A DNA stretch of 64,000 bases from Valencia hispanica (taxonomy: Eukaryota; Chordata; Actinopteri; Cyprinodontiformes; Valenciidae). The translations under genes were made by a program, and so were the position numbers. The stretch covers positions 13,855,571 through 13,919,570 of the forward strand of contig OY747716.1 in NCBI GenBank assembly GCA_963556495.2, given 5' to 3'. The notes beneath the pieces were generated by a model that saw only the letters and a list, made by a program, of their open reading frames with translations, ran no database searches and was not told where the DNA came from. How positions within the stretch are numbered: the first letter of the stretch is position 1; each line of letters begins with the position of its first letter. Below, piece after piece: positions 33,001 through 44,034 of the stretch.

Positions 33001-35740
33001 ACACATTTTCCCAGTTAATTTAATTAATAGATAAATCTTTAATATGCAGCGTAATCTAAGGTGCCTGTTTACACTCCACCTAAATTATAGACCTTGCACA
33101 TTATTATGTTGCTGCAATGTTGCTGAACTCTTCCAGTACCTGTTATCTTGTCATTACACTGTTTGAACAAGAGGGGTTAGGTCTAACTACAGGCCTGCAG
33201 CACTGCCTGAGGCAAAGAGGCACCAGGGTGAACTTTAAGCCTACTTATGTGGATGAGAATGTGAGGAATGACAAAAGACCTGCAACAAGAACGGATCAAT
33301 ACCAGCATTTTAGTTTACATTAACAGCCAGGTAGGGTAAATCGAAATGTAAAAGATTGTTCGCTGCTAGACGTCTGAGAAACTTTGTTTGGCTGGATTCA
33401 AATATGTCCCCTTAGAAAAAAAGTCAAGTTGAATAAAGTCAAAGCGGAGCAGAATTTCCAGGTAAAGCGCTCAACGAACACAAAGTTTTGTTCTGCAACA
33501 CACATGACAGACAAGAAGCAGCCTACAAACTAAACTATTCAGATTCTCCAAAAAAGTCAACTACTCTACATACTTTAAAGAACACCATTTTCAGACAATG
33601 AGTTTTCTAACTTAATTGGATATTCGCTTTGTTTATGCAGAGTTATGTGCCTCTTGTAACACCAACCCCTTCGTAGCATCAATATCTTGAGACTGGCCTT
33701 GTGGAAATAGGGAGTTTTTGTGCGATCTAGGTAGTAGCATACCTCAAATCTTAATCTAAGTCTTCAGCCTCAAAGTCTGGACCACTCAAAAGAGACCCAA
33801 ACAGTGCAATCTTTGACCAAGAGTCACGTAGCTGCAGCATATGCCTAATGATAAGGTGGTTTTTCAACACCCCAGCTTAGAGAAGCACAGTCAGAGATAG
33901 TGGAAGTGGCATTGGACATGTAGATATCCTCGACATACTGCTGTTTCCCTCTCAAGGTTTTTTTCAGTGAGCAACAGCAAACACAGCAGATAATGAATGA
34001 GAACTGCCATCTATGGAACATGTGTCTGGCAGCATTATCATGACGGATAAAGTGAGAGAGGAAAAATGTTCGGTGGATGTTTATTTTGTGTGTGTGTGTC
34101 TATAAGCGAGTCTGAACTAAGGATGCATTTTGCAATAGCACCAACAGTAACATTTGTGATGTCATACAGGTGTTATGAAGTGTTAGGCGTTTGATGTGTC
34201 ATCTTTAATAGAAACAAGAAATCGTACTTTTACGGCGATTGAAACACCTTTCTCTTTTAGAAAATGGCAATAATGTATGAATGCTTTTCTCTTCCTCGAG
34301 CTTTTTGGCAACCGTTCTGCTTTCCCTCTATGTCCCCACACTCACCAGGCTTTTGTCCGTCCCCAGGTTCTGGCCCAGTTTAGCCCTGCTCAGCACAGCC
34401 TTGTCCCTCTGAACCCAAGCTGACTGACCCAAACCGCGGCGCGCACACAATGAATTCATTGAAAGGCAAAAAGCGAGGGAAGACAATTTCTCAGGAGAAG
34501 GACAATGGGCGTTCTCCTCCATTTGGCTAACCCTTTCATCCTTGGTCGTCCACAAGGGACGCAATTGTTTGAACACAAAGCGATACGGGGCAAAGCTTTA
34601 GAAGACGCATCGCTTTTAATTAACTGTTGGTAATGATCTCATTATTGGGCCTAAGCAGGTTTCCCGGGCCCAGCGTTGCGCACAGAGGTGAGTCTGGGGT
34701 CATCGTTCTGAAGGCCCCACTCTGACAAAATATGGAGGAATTTGTCATGCCGCCATGGTACATCAGCTCAGACACTGTCAGACTGCACCAAATCATTTAG
34801 AGGAGAGATATTATCTCATCCCATTAAAACAAAAAGTTTACATTTTACATTAGTTTTCTTTGATTTTGCTGAAAAGATGTATATTTTGTGGTGTTGCATG
34901 CAGGTAAAGTTTAATTCACATGCAAGAACCTACAGGAGAGTTAGAAGGGACATATTTGTGTATATTCAGAAACATCCGGTAGAGTTTAGGGGGGGGGTTG
35001 TTTTCTTAGCAGAAAAATCAAGGTTTTCTCTAACTCCCCTGAGGTCAGAATTGATGTTTGTGGTCATAACATGACTAAAGGCACACAAATGCTTCTGCAA
35101 GGTACTGTATTAGGAAGCTAAGGACAAAAAGTTGTAACTTCTTGTCTAAGAAGCACATGATTGTGTGAAGTACAAGGGGCAGCTGGCATATACATGGAGG
35201 GGGTGCCGAAGATAGAAACGGACAACAAGGAGGGGTGAAAAAATTGGGAATTTTCTATGTCTTATCTCCAGACAGGCTTGGAGCAAGGCTGGCTCCCCTC
35301 CCAAGGACAGTCCTTAACCGCTCCTATCTGCCTGTCTCACAAAAACACTGACCTACCAGAGCTAATGTGCATACACTTACATGATTTCCTGCTAATTCAT
35401 CCGGCTAGTCTGAAACAAGAGGGGAAAAATTTATGTTTGCAACTTATCTGATCTCACCTCTAGCTTTGAAAGTTTATCTCCTGCTGTCTCATGGACCAAC
35501 AGAAAAAGAGACTGAAGTCAACTGAGCATTTCATGTGAGGTTGATGGTTCATTTTATGGAGCTCCTTTCAATGAAAAAGATCTAAAAAAAAATGCATTCC
35601 CTCATTTAGTTCCTTGATGGACAGAACCATCTCCTGGTGTGCATGAGTCTGCATCTGTGAGACTTGCCAAGACCGGCTCCCTAAGAAATATGGTTTTAGC
35701 TGGTTTTTAAATCGTTTTTCGATCAAAGACTGGGAATCTT
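30092..35740. other. No gene recognised, 5.6 kb
   Basis: Mostly AT-rich. A (TG)n tract lies at 34087-34099. The minus-strand ORF 32025-32381 (118 codons) is the longest here and has no motif I know. I see no splice-consistent exon set. Confidence 0.45.
31069..31228. mobile_element. Possible small MITE remnant
   Basis: ctttcacacctgatttgc at the left and gcgaagctggtgtgaatacg at the right are imperfect inverse copies. They resemble the gctttcacacc ends of the element at 46.9 kb. The match is short, so this is tentative. Confidence 0.3.
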
Positions 35741-37160
35741 CATTACACCTTGCCTTTTAAACATCGCTCTGAGTACATTTTTATTCATCAGATGCTCTTA
35801 TCGGGGGTGTTTTAACGCGTACGCAGTGTGTGGGCTACTTCTCGGCTACATCGGCGACTCCATCAATGTGAGGAGCCCTCACTCTGTCTTTCCCGGGACA
35901 GGAAAGATGTGATGTCCATCTTTTTTGTGATGGACATCACAAAAAAGATCCTGGAGCTCAGTCGACTCCACACATGTGAGTAAGGTTGTAATTCACACTG
36001 GCACCAACATTCATAAGCAGCAGTCTGAGCTCCTGAAGCATGATTTTATCCACCTTTTTAATCTTTTAAAAAACTCACACTCACTCCCACTGTTGGCAGA
36101 GGAATTGGTTGTTTTAGCAGACTTTTATCTTTGATCACTTGGTTTTCCTCTGCTATCGTAATGCACAATATTGGTTTTATTGGCAACTTTAATATTTTCT
36201 GAGGCATGAGGCAACTGTTTGGGGCGAATGGGCTTCACCTCAACTGGATGCTCGCAATGAGTCTGGCATGTACACACACACCCCCCCCCCTTCTCACACT
36301 CTGAGGAGTGTGTGAGGGAAGGTAGATACCATCAGATGTAATATTTTATCTTCTCAACGTAACATGGTCTTATCTTTCAGAACTGCTTTAACCAACATGA
36401 CCCTTCGCGGTCTCTGCGCTCCTCTGGCAGCCGTCTCCTTGTCATACCTAAAGTCAGGACACACTCACAGCGAGGCGTCTTTCCCTTATTATGGCCCTCA
36501 CCTCTGGAACAGGCTGCCACAGAACCTCAGGGCCGCAGATAATATTCATCTTTTTAAGAGCAGGCTCAAGACTCACCTTTTTAACTTAGCTTTTAACTGA
36601 TTATTATTTATCATAGTCTGTTAAACTGCTCTGCATCTTTTAGTTGCTTATATTTTATCTGTGTTTAATAACTTTTTTTATATTTCCCACTGTTTATTTT
36701 TTTATTTTAACTTGCTGTTTTAATCTTCCTTTCGGAGTTTCCTCTATGGGAGCCCTCTGCCTCGGGAGCGGTGGTCAGCTGTGGCTGCCTGGGTGCTCTC
36801 CAGGTAGCGCTTGGGTGGAGGTGGGGGTCTCAGCCTTGCCTACTCTGGGCACCCTGTGTCAGTGCCTTGGCTGGTGCTGTTGATGTGCTGCTGCTGGTGC
36901 AGATGGCTACTTTGATGGTGTTTCCTTACCTTACCTGGCTCATCTATTCTAGGCCAGATGTCCTTCTTAATGTTGCTCTTGAGTGTGTGTGCACATGGGG
37001 GTTGGGTTAGGGGGGAGGGGGTATGAATGTTATGCTTTTAAATCTGTAGGGGAGGGATGGGAATGTGGTTTATGTGGGGTAATTGTTAATCTGTAAAGCA
37101 CTTTGACATGCAATCTTTGAAGGATAAACGCTTTATAAATAAAGTTTGATTGATTGATCA
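35741..37160 (+). mobile_element. L2/Rex-like LINE: ORF1 relic joined to ORF2 C-terminus
   Basis: At 35970-36290 broken frames read VVIHTGTNIHKQQSELLKHD and later GANGLHLNWM, the esterase-like (SGNH) ORF1 pattern of fish CR1/L2-group LINEs. Directly after it, 36364-36600 encodes the end of ORF2: a piece with GHTHSEASF, then GPHLWNRLPQNLRAADNIH and FKSRLKTHLFNLAF before a stop. A 560-bp 3' UTR follows, with gtaaagcactttgacatgc, cgctttataaataaag and a ttgattgattgat tail at about 37155. Endonuclease and reverse transcriptase are missing, so about 2.5 kb has been lost internally. Confidence 0.68.
35909..35949. repeat. Two overlapping inverted repeats in the ORF1 relic
   Basis: gtgatgtccatc (35909-35920) pairs with gatggacatcac (35929-35940), loop 8. 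A second, 15-bp pairing (35918-35932 with 35935-35949) is offset by 9 bp and shares the same bases, so two mutually exclusive hairpins are possible. Confidence 0.85.
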
Positions 37161-37489
37161 ATACTGAGGTACCAATTGGTCCCAACTGCAAGCTTTTGTA
37201 ACATCTGTACGTCCCACTCACTCCAAGAAAAGATCACTAGTCCTTGTTCTTTGAAGCATCCTCAGGGTCTCTTAACCATCACTCACTGTTTAAATGCTAA
37301 GCCAACCACAAGCAACACTAAACCTAGTCTTGTGATGTCACTACTTATGCCTTCTAGTCCCTCTTTTACAAATTAAATCATTTGCAATCCCATTGTTGGC
37401 CTGCATGTGTACCAAATTATTTCCAATTCAAACTATTTCTTCCACATGCATAATGTGTTTCTTAAATGTGAGTGAGCATTATGGCCGAG

Positions 37490-38010
37490 ATTCGATTGGG
37501 GTTTCTGTAAAACTGTTTTCTCTGAAAGCTGGGTCGTACTCTCTGGTACAGTAATTGGCTGGTTTAAGTCTTACCAAAAGTACAGGGACTTCTTTGTGTC
37601 AACAGGCAACTCAAAAAAAAAAAAAAAAAAGAAATCACATATGGGGTACCTCAGGGTTCCATCCTGGGGTCCCTCCTATTTAATATCTGCACGCTCCCTC
37701 TAGCCCAGATTATAACAAGCAATAAGATTAGTTACCATAACTATGCAGATGATACTCGGCTCTACATTACAATGTCAACAGGTAACTTTGAACTCATCCA
37801 TATACCAAGCAAATACATTGAGCAAATCAATGCATGGATGTACCAAATCTCTCCAGCTGAATAAAATCAAAACTGAATTAGTAATTATTTTTGGACCTAA
37901 AGAGGAACGATCAAGAGTCAGCTGCTTCTCGCACTTTAAAATACTTTTACTTGTTTATAAGTCATTGATTTAGCACTAAAGTACATTGAAAATCTATGGT
38001 GCTAAATTAA
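37490..38010 (+). mobile_element. L2-like LINE fragment, RT domain with internal deletion
   Basis: The segment is a diverged copy of bases about 55,770-56,600 of the LINE at 52.4-57.0 kb. Shared phrases include tggctggtt/aagtcttacc, gggttccatcctgggg (the QGSILGP region), YADDT (37742-37756) and tggacctaaagaggaacgat, then agagtcagc. After agagtcagc it jumps about 360 bp ahead to tttataagtcattgatttag. An 18-A run (37613-37630) replaces part of the spacer before the QG motif. Multiple frameshifts are present. Confidence 0.78.
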
Positions 38011-39416
38011 TAGTGCTGCTTACTTGAGTCGACTGGTGGAGGATGGCCTGTGACAGACAGCCATGGACAACATGTGGAAAGGTTTTGCCTTTTCCTACTA
38101 AGGTTCCATAGATAAGTTACTGCAGAGTTTTATATGGCAAAACATGTATTAGATTTTATTAGAAAATACAATGAACACATCAGAGAATAGAAAGAAACTA
38201 CAGAACTACAGAACTACACCCATGCACTAAATGTCCCACGGTGATGTAGAAAACTTGGACAATAACCATTCTCAGAGCAATTTCATGCCGGGGAGTGCCC
38301 TGAAATGTCAGGCTACCGCTAGGATGTTCACTTTTTGTTTTGATATTGTTCATTGATATTTTAGTTTGTATAATTCATTCCAATCGTGTGGTGATAAAAC
38401 ATACAGGAAAAGTTGCTTACTTGCTTCATGAACTTAGCACCTAATAAGTATGTTCAAGTGCAGAATGAAGGGGAGGTCACATAATCCAGGCTTAAATAAA
38501 AAAAGGCTTAGCTTCTAAGGGTAAATTCTACTATTTAATAAAGGCCATATAGGCTAGAATAGTTTTGTTTTTGCTTTGATAGCAAGTGTGCTTAATTTGT
38601 ATTTGTAATACTGTTCGGACCCCAGGAAGACTAGTAGTCATTTGTCCGTAAGCTAATGGGGATCCTTTTTAATAAACAAATAAACAAATATAGTGCGACA
38701 CAAATCTTTAGAAAATAAAGAAACACTATGTTTTCTCAAAAATTCCAACAGGAAAGTGTCCCTTTTCTGCTCATAGTTTACTTGTTCTTTCTATATCGGA
38801 TAATGCTGTGCAGCTAAATCAATTCAACACAAACTCGTACTGTCAGCTGCTCCAAAACCCTTTAAAACTACTGCCTACTGCTTGTGACAGAACAAAGGTT
38901 ATGCCTGTTTTATTTATGATTTGGATGTTTGCCAAGGAGCTAATTATAGTTAATAGACCATTCTGGGCAGCATCATAATGTAGATAGAATGTTTTACAAG
39001 CTCATAAAGACAAAATATGAACACTTCTATAGTGAGCCTTTAACCAGAGCCATATAAGCCACAGTAGATCTGAGCCTAAAACGGGGGAGATGCTGGGAGG
39101 CACGTTTGGGCCTCATAGAAGCTTCAAAGGAGAGGCGTTTCCTGGACTCTTAAGGACTATAGTAAGAGAGCACGCAACATGGCAGTTTGGTGAGACTACC
39201 TGACTGCTGCACACTTTTGGTTATTGCATCAGTGTTTAAGTGAGTTAGCCAGCTTTAAGGAGACAGTTGCATTCTAACCTTCTAAACATGGTGTGGAGGG
39301 CATTCGCCATCAAGTGGTGCACTAAAAGGAAAGAAAGAGGAAGAGTTGCTGATAAGACAAGCAGCGCTGGTCAAAACAGATTTCAAATGTCCTCTCTGCT
39401 CTGTGGGTGCGAGGCA

Positions 39417-39430
39417 GGGGGGGGGGGGGG
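39417..39430 (+). repeat. Run of 14 G
   Basis: Homopolymer tract, no associated element recognised. Confidence 0.9.
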
Positions 39431-40747
39431 ATACACACCAATAATCTACACTTCAAACGCTTTCAAATATTCTCAAGCTCTGCTGTCTACTGCAGGTGCT
39501 GCATCTGAGTCACCCTGAATGACAACGCACAACTTCTAGCCACATCCACAACATCTAGCCTAGTACAGCTGTTGAACCCCTTCACCCTTAATGGGATGTA
39601 TTCTGTAGTTTGTCACTGTGCATAATAGAACCTTGTGTTTTGTTCTAAAATGGTCAAATAGATCAAAGTTGAAGTAAAGCAGTTTGTAGTATTTGGAATG
39701 AACGTGTATACGAGGAGCTCAGTTTGTTCAGAACTTGTGATCTGAATGCTGCTGTTCTTTTCATGACGGACTTAAAGTGAGTTACCCAGTTACCCAGATG
39801 TCCTTTAATGGCGATCAATTTGCAGAGGAAAAGATTTACCCTGTCTGTTAGATTTTTTTTTATTTTTATGAAACTTTGGAGATAATATTTTCCCTCAAGA
39901 CCTTCTGAATGGCTACTTTGTCTCTGTGTTGCACACACAGAGACAGTTTTCGCAGTGTTTGGATCAGACATATGAAGTATGCCTCTCCCCTCCCTTTAAA
40001 CCTGAATATAATGCCTTTTACTTTTCTTTAAACGTAACAAGGTTCATTCCCTAACCGTCAACATAAATTAAATGTGTTGAGCTTTTTTGCAATCTAGTTG
40101 TAAATTTTAGGAGCGGGAGAAGAGACAGGCCGCAGCAGCTGCACCATTCTGTTAAATTTCTCTCGGACCATCGTACACGTAAGTAGCCAAATTAATAGCA
40201 CTGGTGTTTTCTTCAATTTAAATTATTGAAGAGTTTGCCAGTTAATGTAGCTAAACAGACTTAGAATGTTATCAAAGATAAACTTTATAGTGTTTTTAAT
40301 TCTCTTGTGACAAAAAAATTTTCTGGGCCACATGGATTTACATTTGTAGACACGTTAAAAAAAATATGCAACCAATAAGTGCGTCTAGCACTTTTTTCAA
40401 GGCAACATTAACCTTCAGTGTCTGAGAGGTTAGCTGCACCTGTCCACCAGAGGAGAAACATTGAATTCTTTACAAGCTACCACTGAAAATTACAATTGCA
40501 TATGCAATGTCTCCTCATCAGGTTTACAAACTTCACAATTTTGCTTGGCAGGGCCATACAGCCTGCATCTCCCCATGTGGTATGGCTTTAACAGAGACAG
40601 ACGTATAAATGACGGATAAACAGTAAGTTATTATTACAAATGGATAAGGGTTCTTCAGAAGTTTTAATTAATAAAGAATAAAGGTAGGAAATGTAATAGG
40701 AATGTAAATATATTGTAATTAGGTACCAGCAGGAGCAACAAATCAAC

Positions 40748-40775
40748 CCCTCCCTCCCTCCCTCCCTCCCTCCCT
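40748..40775 (+). repeat. (CCCT)7 microsatellite
   Basis: Seven tandem CCCT units. Confidence 0.9.
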
Positions 40776-42159
40776 CTTATTCACTCAAAGTAAGTGATGT
40801 AAACATCGTAAAATTGAAATAAAATGAGACAATAGTTAGATCAAAGTAGGCTTTCCAGCTGCGTGCTGCTCAGCCTACACTGCCTGCACTGCTGGTGACA
40901 GAATCAACCGCAGCTAAGCGTATACAAGTTCCAAAACAAACAGGGGAACAAAAGAAGTAAACCCGTCTTGTGATGTCTGAACGCACCCCTAAGGCAGTTA
41001 CGTGCTCCCTCCAATCTGTTTCTTCCCGCTTTCCCCGACGTTGGCATGCGCTCGCTCATTTGCTGCCAATTCCAGTTAGTTCAGCTCCAGCTTTCTGCAC
41101 ACCCACAACATTCATTCGACCACAGACTCCATATACATGTAACACGCGCTGTATGCCTATAGCGTGTGTTGTGAGGCCTGTTTGTCGAGCTTCGGCAGTT
41201 AATGGTTCTGAGTGAATTTTACTGTAAATAGAACTGAACGCTGTGGTTGTGACATAAGACGTACGTTTATGAGTGCTGGATGGCGAGATCGCTTACAGAC
41301 TGCTGGAGGGTGAAGAGTTTCTCGAGTGACCTCACTGTCTATCTCGGATTCATACAAGCAGACGTCTGTGTTATTTTAGAGCGTGTAATAGTGTAGATGC
41401 TTGTGTGCATTTGAGGCTCCTTCATTCATCTTTTTTTTTTTTCTCTCTGATGATTTACAGAGGATTCAAGATGGCAACTTTTTGCTCCTTGTGGGGTTCA
41501 ATGTATTTGTGGGGACAAACCCTTAAAGCTCGTTTGAGTGAAAACTCCACGGTTACAGTTGGTGTAAAGTTAAGGGTATTGAGTTGTAAGGCTTCCAACA
41601 AGGTGTGCATGTGTTGGTGATGGGGGTGGGAGGTGTTTACAGAATGCTTTCTTTCAGAGTCCTCGGAAATGCAAGCGTACAAGCGCGTGTTTGTGCGTCT
41701 GCATGTGGTGCTAATGGCTTCAGCATTAGTTGATGAAGACGTCTGTCTAAGCATCCCCCTGGGGGTTCTCAGCAGACGGCATAAACACTGTTAACATAAT
41801 GAAGAGTTGGAAAGACAATACAACCACCCTCCACCCTCCCCTGAAAACACACACGCTCAACCGCATACCTCCCCCCACCAAACGGCAGCTATATGACTAC
41901 AGCCACACCCTCAACACACCACATGAAATGAAAAAAATATGTAAAAGGGGTTTAATTAAGATTGATCGTCCATCCCCCCACCCTTCCTTCTGCATAGTGG
42001 GAGCCAAGTATTGGTACACAAACTACTGCCTACTGTTAATTGAACTGCCGCACCCTCTTCTAAACAGCCCGAGGAAGGGGGACTCCACTGGGCTGCACAG
42101 TAAATATTTGCTTTTCATCTTCTTTACTCCTCTGCTGACAAGTGTTTACAGCACCAACA

Positions 42160-42178
42160 CCCCCCCCCCCCCCCCCCC
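42160..42178 (+). repeat. Run of 19 C
   Basis: Longest homopolymer C tract in the window. Confidence 0.92.
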
Positions 42179-42364
42179 TTCTTTACTTAACTCAATCTCA
42201 TTTTCCTTTTCTTCTTCTTTCACACTGCGAAAATAATGAGCCTGGAAGAAAAGTTGGTGGGATACACTTCAAGAGAGCTGAGTATGTGGTTATCTGGCTT
42301 GGTCTTCTGTGTAAAAGTTGATCCAATATACCTAAGTGCAAAAGAACTCAACTTTAGACAACTA

Positions 42365-43279
42365 CAGGCGAAACTCGAAAAATTAGAATATCATGCAAAA
42401 GTTTGTTTATTTCAGTAATTCAACTTATCCTGGCCTTTTGCTGACAGTCCTTTCCAGGCTGCAGTCATCCCTGCTGCTCGTCACCTTTTTCTTCCACACT
42501 TTTTCCTTCCACATAACTTTCGATTAATGTGCTTTGATACAGCCCTTTGGGAACAACCAACTTATTTTCCAATTACCCTTTGAGGCTTTCCCTCCTTATG
42601 GAGGGGGTCAATGATGGTTTTCTGCACAACTGTCAAGTCAGCAGTCTTCCCCATGATTGTGATTCCTACTGATCCAGAAGGAGAGACCATTCAAAGGCTC
42701 AGGAACCCTTTGTAGGGGTTTTGGATTAATTATATGATTAGTGTGTGGCACTTTGAGCCTAAAATATTTAACCTTTTCACAATGTTCAAATTTTCTGAGA
42801 TTTTGAATTTGTTTTTTTTTTATAGCTGTAACAAAATAACAAATCAAAGCTTGAAATATCTCGCTTTGCATGTCTTGAGTCTATCATATATTAGTTTCAC
42901 CTTTTAAGTTGAATTACTGCTAATAATAGTAATGGCTTGGATTTATATAGCACTTTTCGAAACCCTCAAAGCACTTTACAACTCCATTAGCCATTCAGTC
43001 TCACATTCACACACTGGTGGAAGAAAGGTACGATTGCCCTGGGGCAGACTGACAGAAGCAGGGCTGCCATATCGCGCCATCGGCCGCTCTGGCCAACACC
43101 AGTAGGCGGGTAAGTGAAGTGAAGTGTCTTGCCCAAGGACACGATGACATGTAGCAGGTGGGAGCAGGAATCGAACCCACGATTTCTGAGCTGACAACTC
43201 TACCACTGTACTACAGCCACCCCAGTTACTGAAATAAATTAACTTTTGCACAATATTCTAATTTCTTTAGTTTCACCTG
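42365..43279 (-). mobile_element. Tc1/mariner element, caggtgaaact family (minus strand)
   Basis: The left end caggcgaaactcg, with attagaatatcatgcaaaag, is mirrored at the right by cttttgcacaatattctaat, with tttcacctg. About 50 bp of terminal inverted repeat flanks the element, and TA lies immediately outside each end (42363-42364 and 43280-43281). On the minus strand it has the family's start region (cacaatcatggggaagac near 42645-42665, then a short start of the DNA-binding domain) but lacks the catalytic domain. A SINE is inserted near the right terminal repeat (42920-43225). A second copy of the same family lies at 62,660-63,673. Confidence 0.82.
42920..43225 (-). mobile_element. tRNA-derived SINE inside the Tc element (minus strand)
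   Basis: On the minus strand the unit starts gggtggctgtagtacagtgg (A-box region) and has a perfect B box GGTTCGATTCC (43177-43167), a body with gtccttgggcaagacacttc and cagtctgccccagggca, and a tail gtaaagtgctttgag then aagtgctatataaatcc, ending in a short att-rich repeat. TTACTG occurs on both sides (42914-42919 and 43226-43231), and removing the SINE plus one copy restores an uninterrupted Tc sequence. The tail closely resembles the 3' ends of the local L2/Rex-like LINEs, pointing to which enzyme moved it. Confidence 0.85.
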
Positions 43280-43837
43280 TACAAGTAATTGCCAGAGTAG
43301 TTGTTTCAGCTTTATAGTCAAACTACACAAAATAATACACTAAAAATACTTCTAACATGCTACAATGGAGATTTGCCACAACCCTAAGAAGCCATATATA
43401 CTGTACATATACACTACTGCACTGGAAATAGCAAAAGTGCTACTCAGATGTTGCAATCAACCCAATAAGAATATTTCTCCATCTTGTTTAATGCTATGCA
43501 TGCATTCTGTCTGTGCTGATGAAGATTTGGCCACCTCAGTAATGTCGAATGCTTGGAGAAGCTCAGGCTGAAAAAGTCCGGAATATTTTCTGATTTGACC
43601 ACTTGGGTTGAATCCCCATTAAATTACACACACTTAAAATACATGATAGGACATGATGTTCCACAAACTCTTCTCAATTGCTTTGACCTAGATAACGTGT
43701 GATTTTAGATATGTCCACATTGGAGATAAGAGAAACAGTGTTACCATCTACAGGTTAAGGAACTTGAGATCAGGAAATACTTTTCTAAATACTTAGTTTT
43801 GATGTCAGTGTTTCATAGAGTAGTTTTTTTTTAACAA
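43280..43837. other. No gene recognised
   Basis: Plain AT-rich sequence; no motif seen. Confidence 0.45.
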
Positions 43838-44034
43838 TGGCCTTGAAGGCATACCGCCCTGCATGTTTTAGATTTAGGTTTTCCTGCTTTAGCACGTCCG
43901 ATTCAGATGATTGCAGTTTAGCAAAAGCCTGTTTATCAGTCATCAATTGAAATCACGCATGGTGAAGCAGCGAAACATCGAAAACATGGAGGGCAGTGTG
44001 CCTTGAGGACTATGGTTGGGAAACACCGTCATAG
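43838..44034. mobile_element. Palindromic MITE
   Basis: The left arm (ggccttgaaggcata, then gccctgcatgttttaga, then tttcctgctttagca) is mirrored by the right arm (gaagcagcgaaacatcgaaa, acatggagggcagtgtg, ccttgaggactatggttggg, aaacaccg). I recognise the fish family whose arms read cagtgtttcccaa and ccctgcatgttttagatg. No coding capacity. Confidence 0.6.

Larger units (their letters stand above)
38011..42364. other. No gene recognised; simple repeats and a LINE-tail-like piece
   Basis: At 38595-38690, cggaccccaggaagactag, gctaatggggatcc and an aaataaac-type tail resemble the 3' end of a fish LINE, but no coding part precedes it. Otherwise only simple repeats (listed separately) and motif-free short ORFs are seen. 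Confidence 0.4.
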
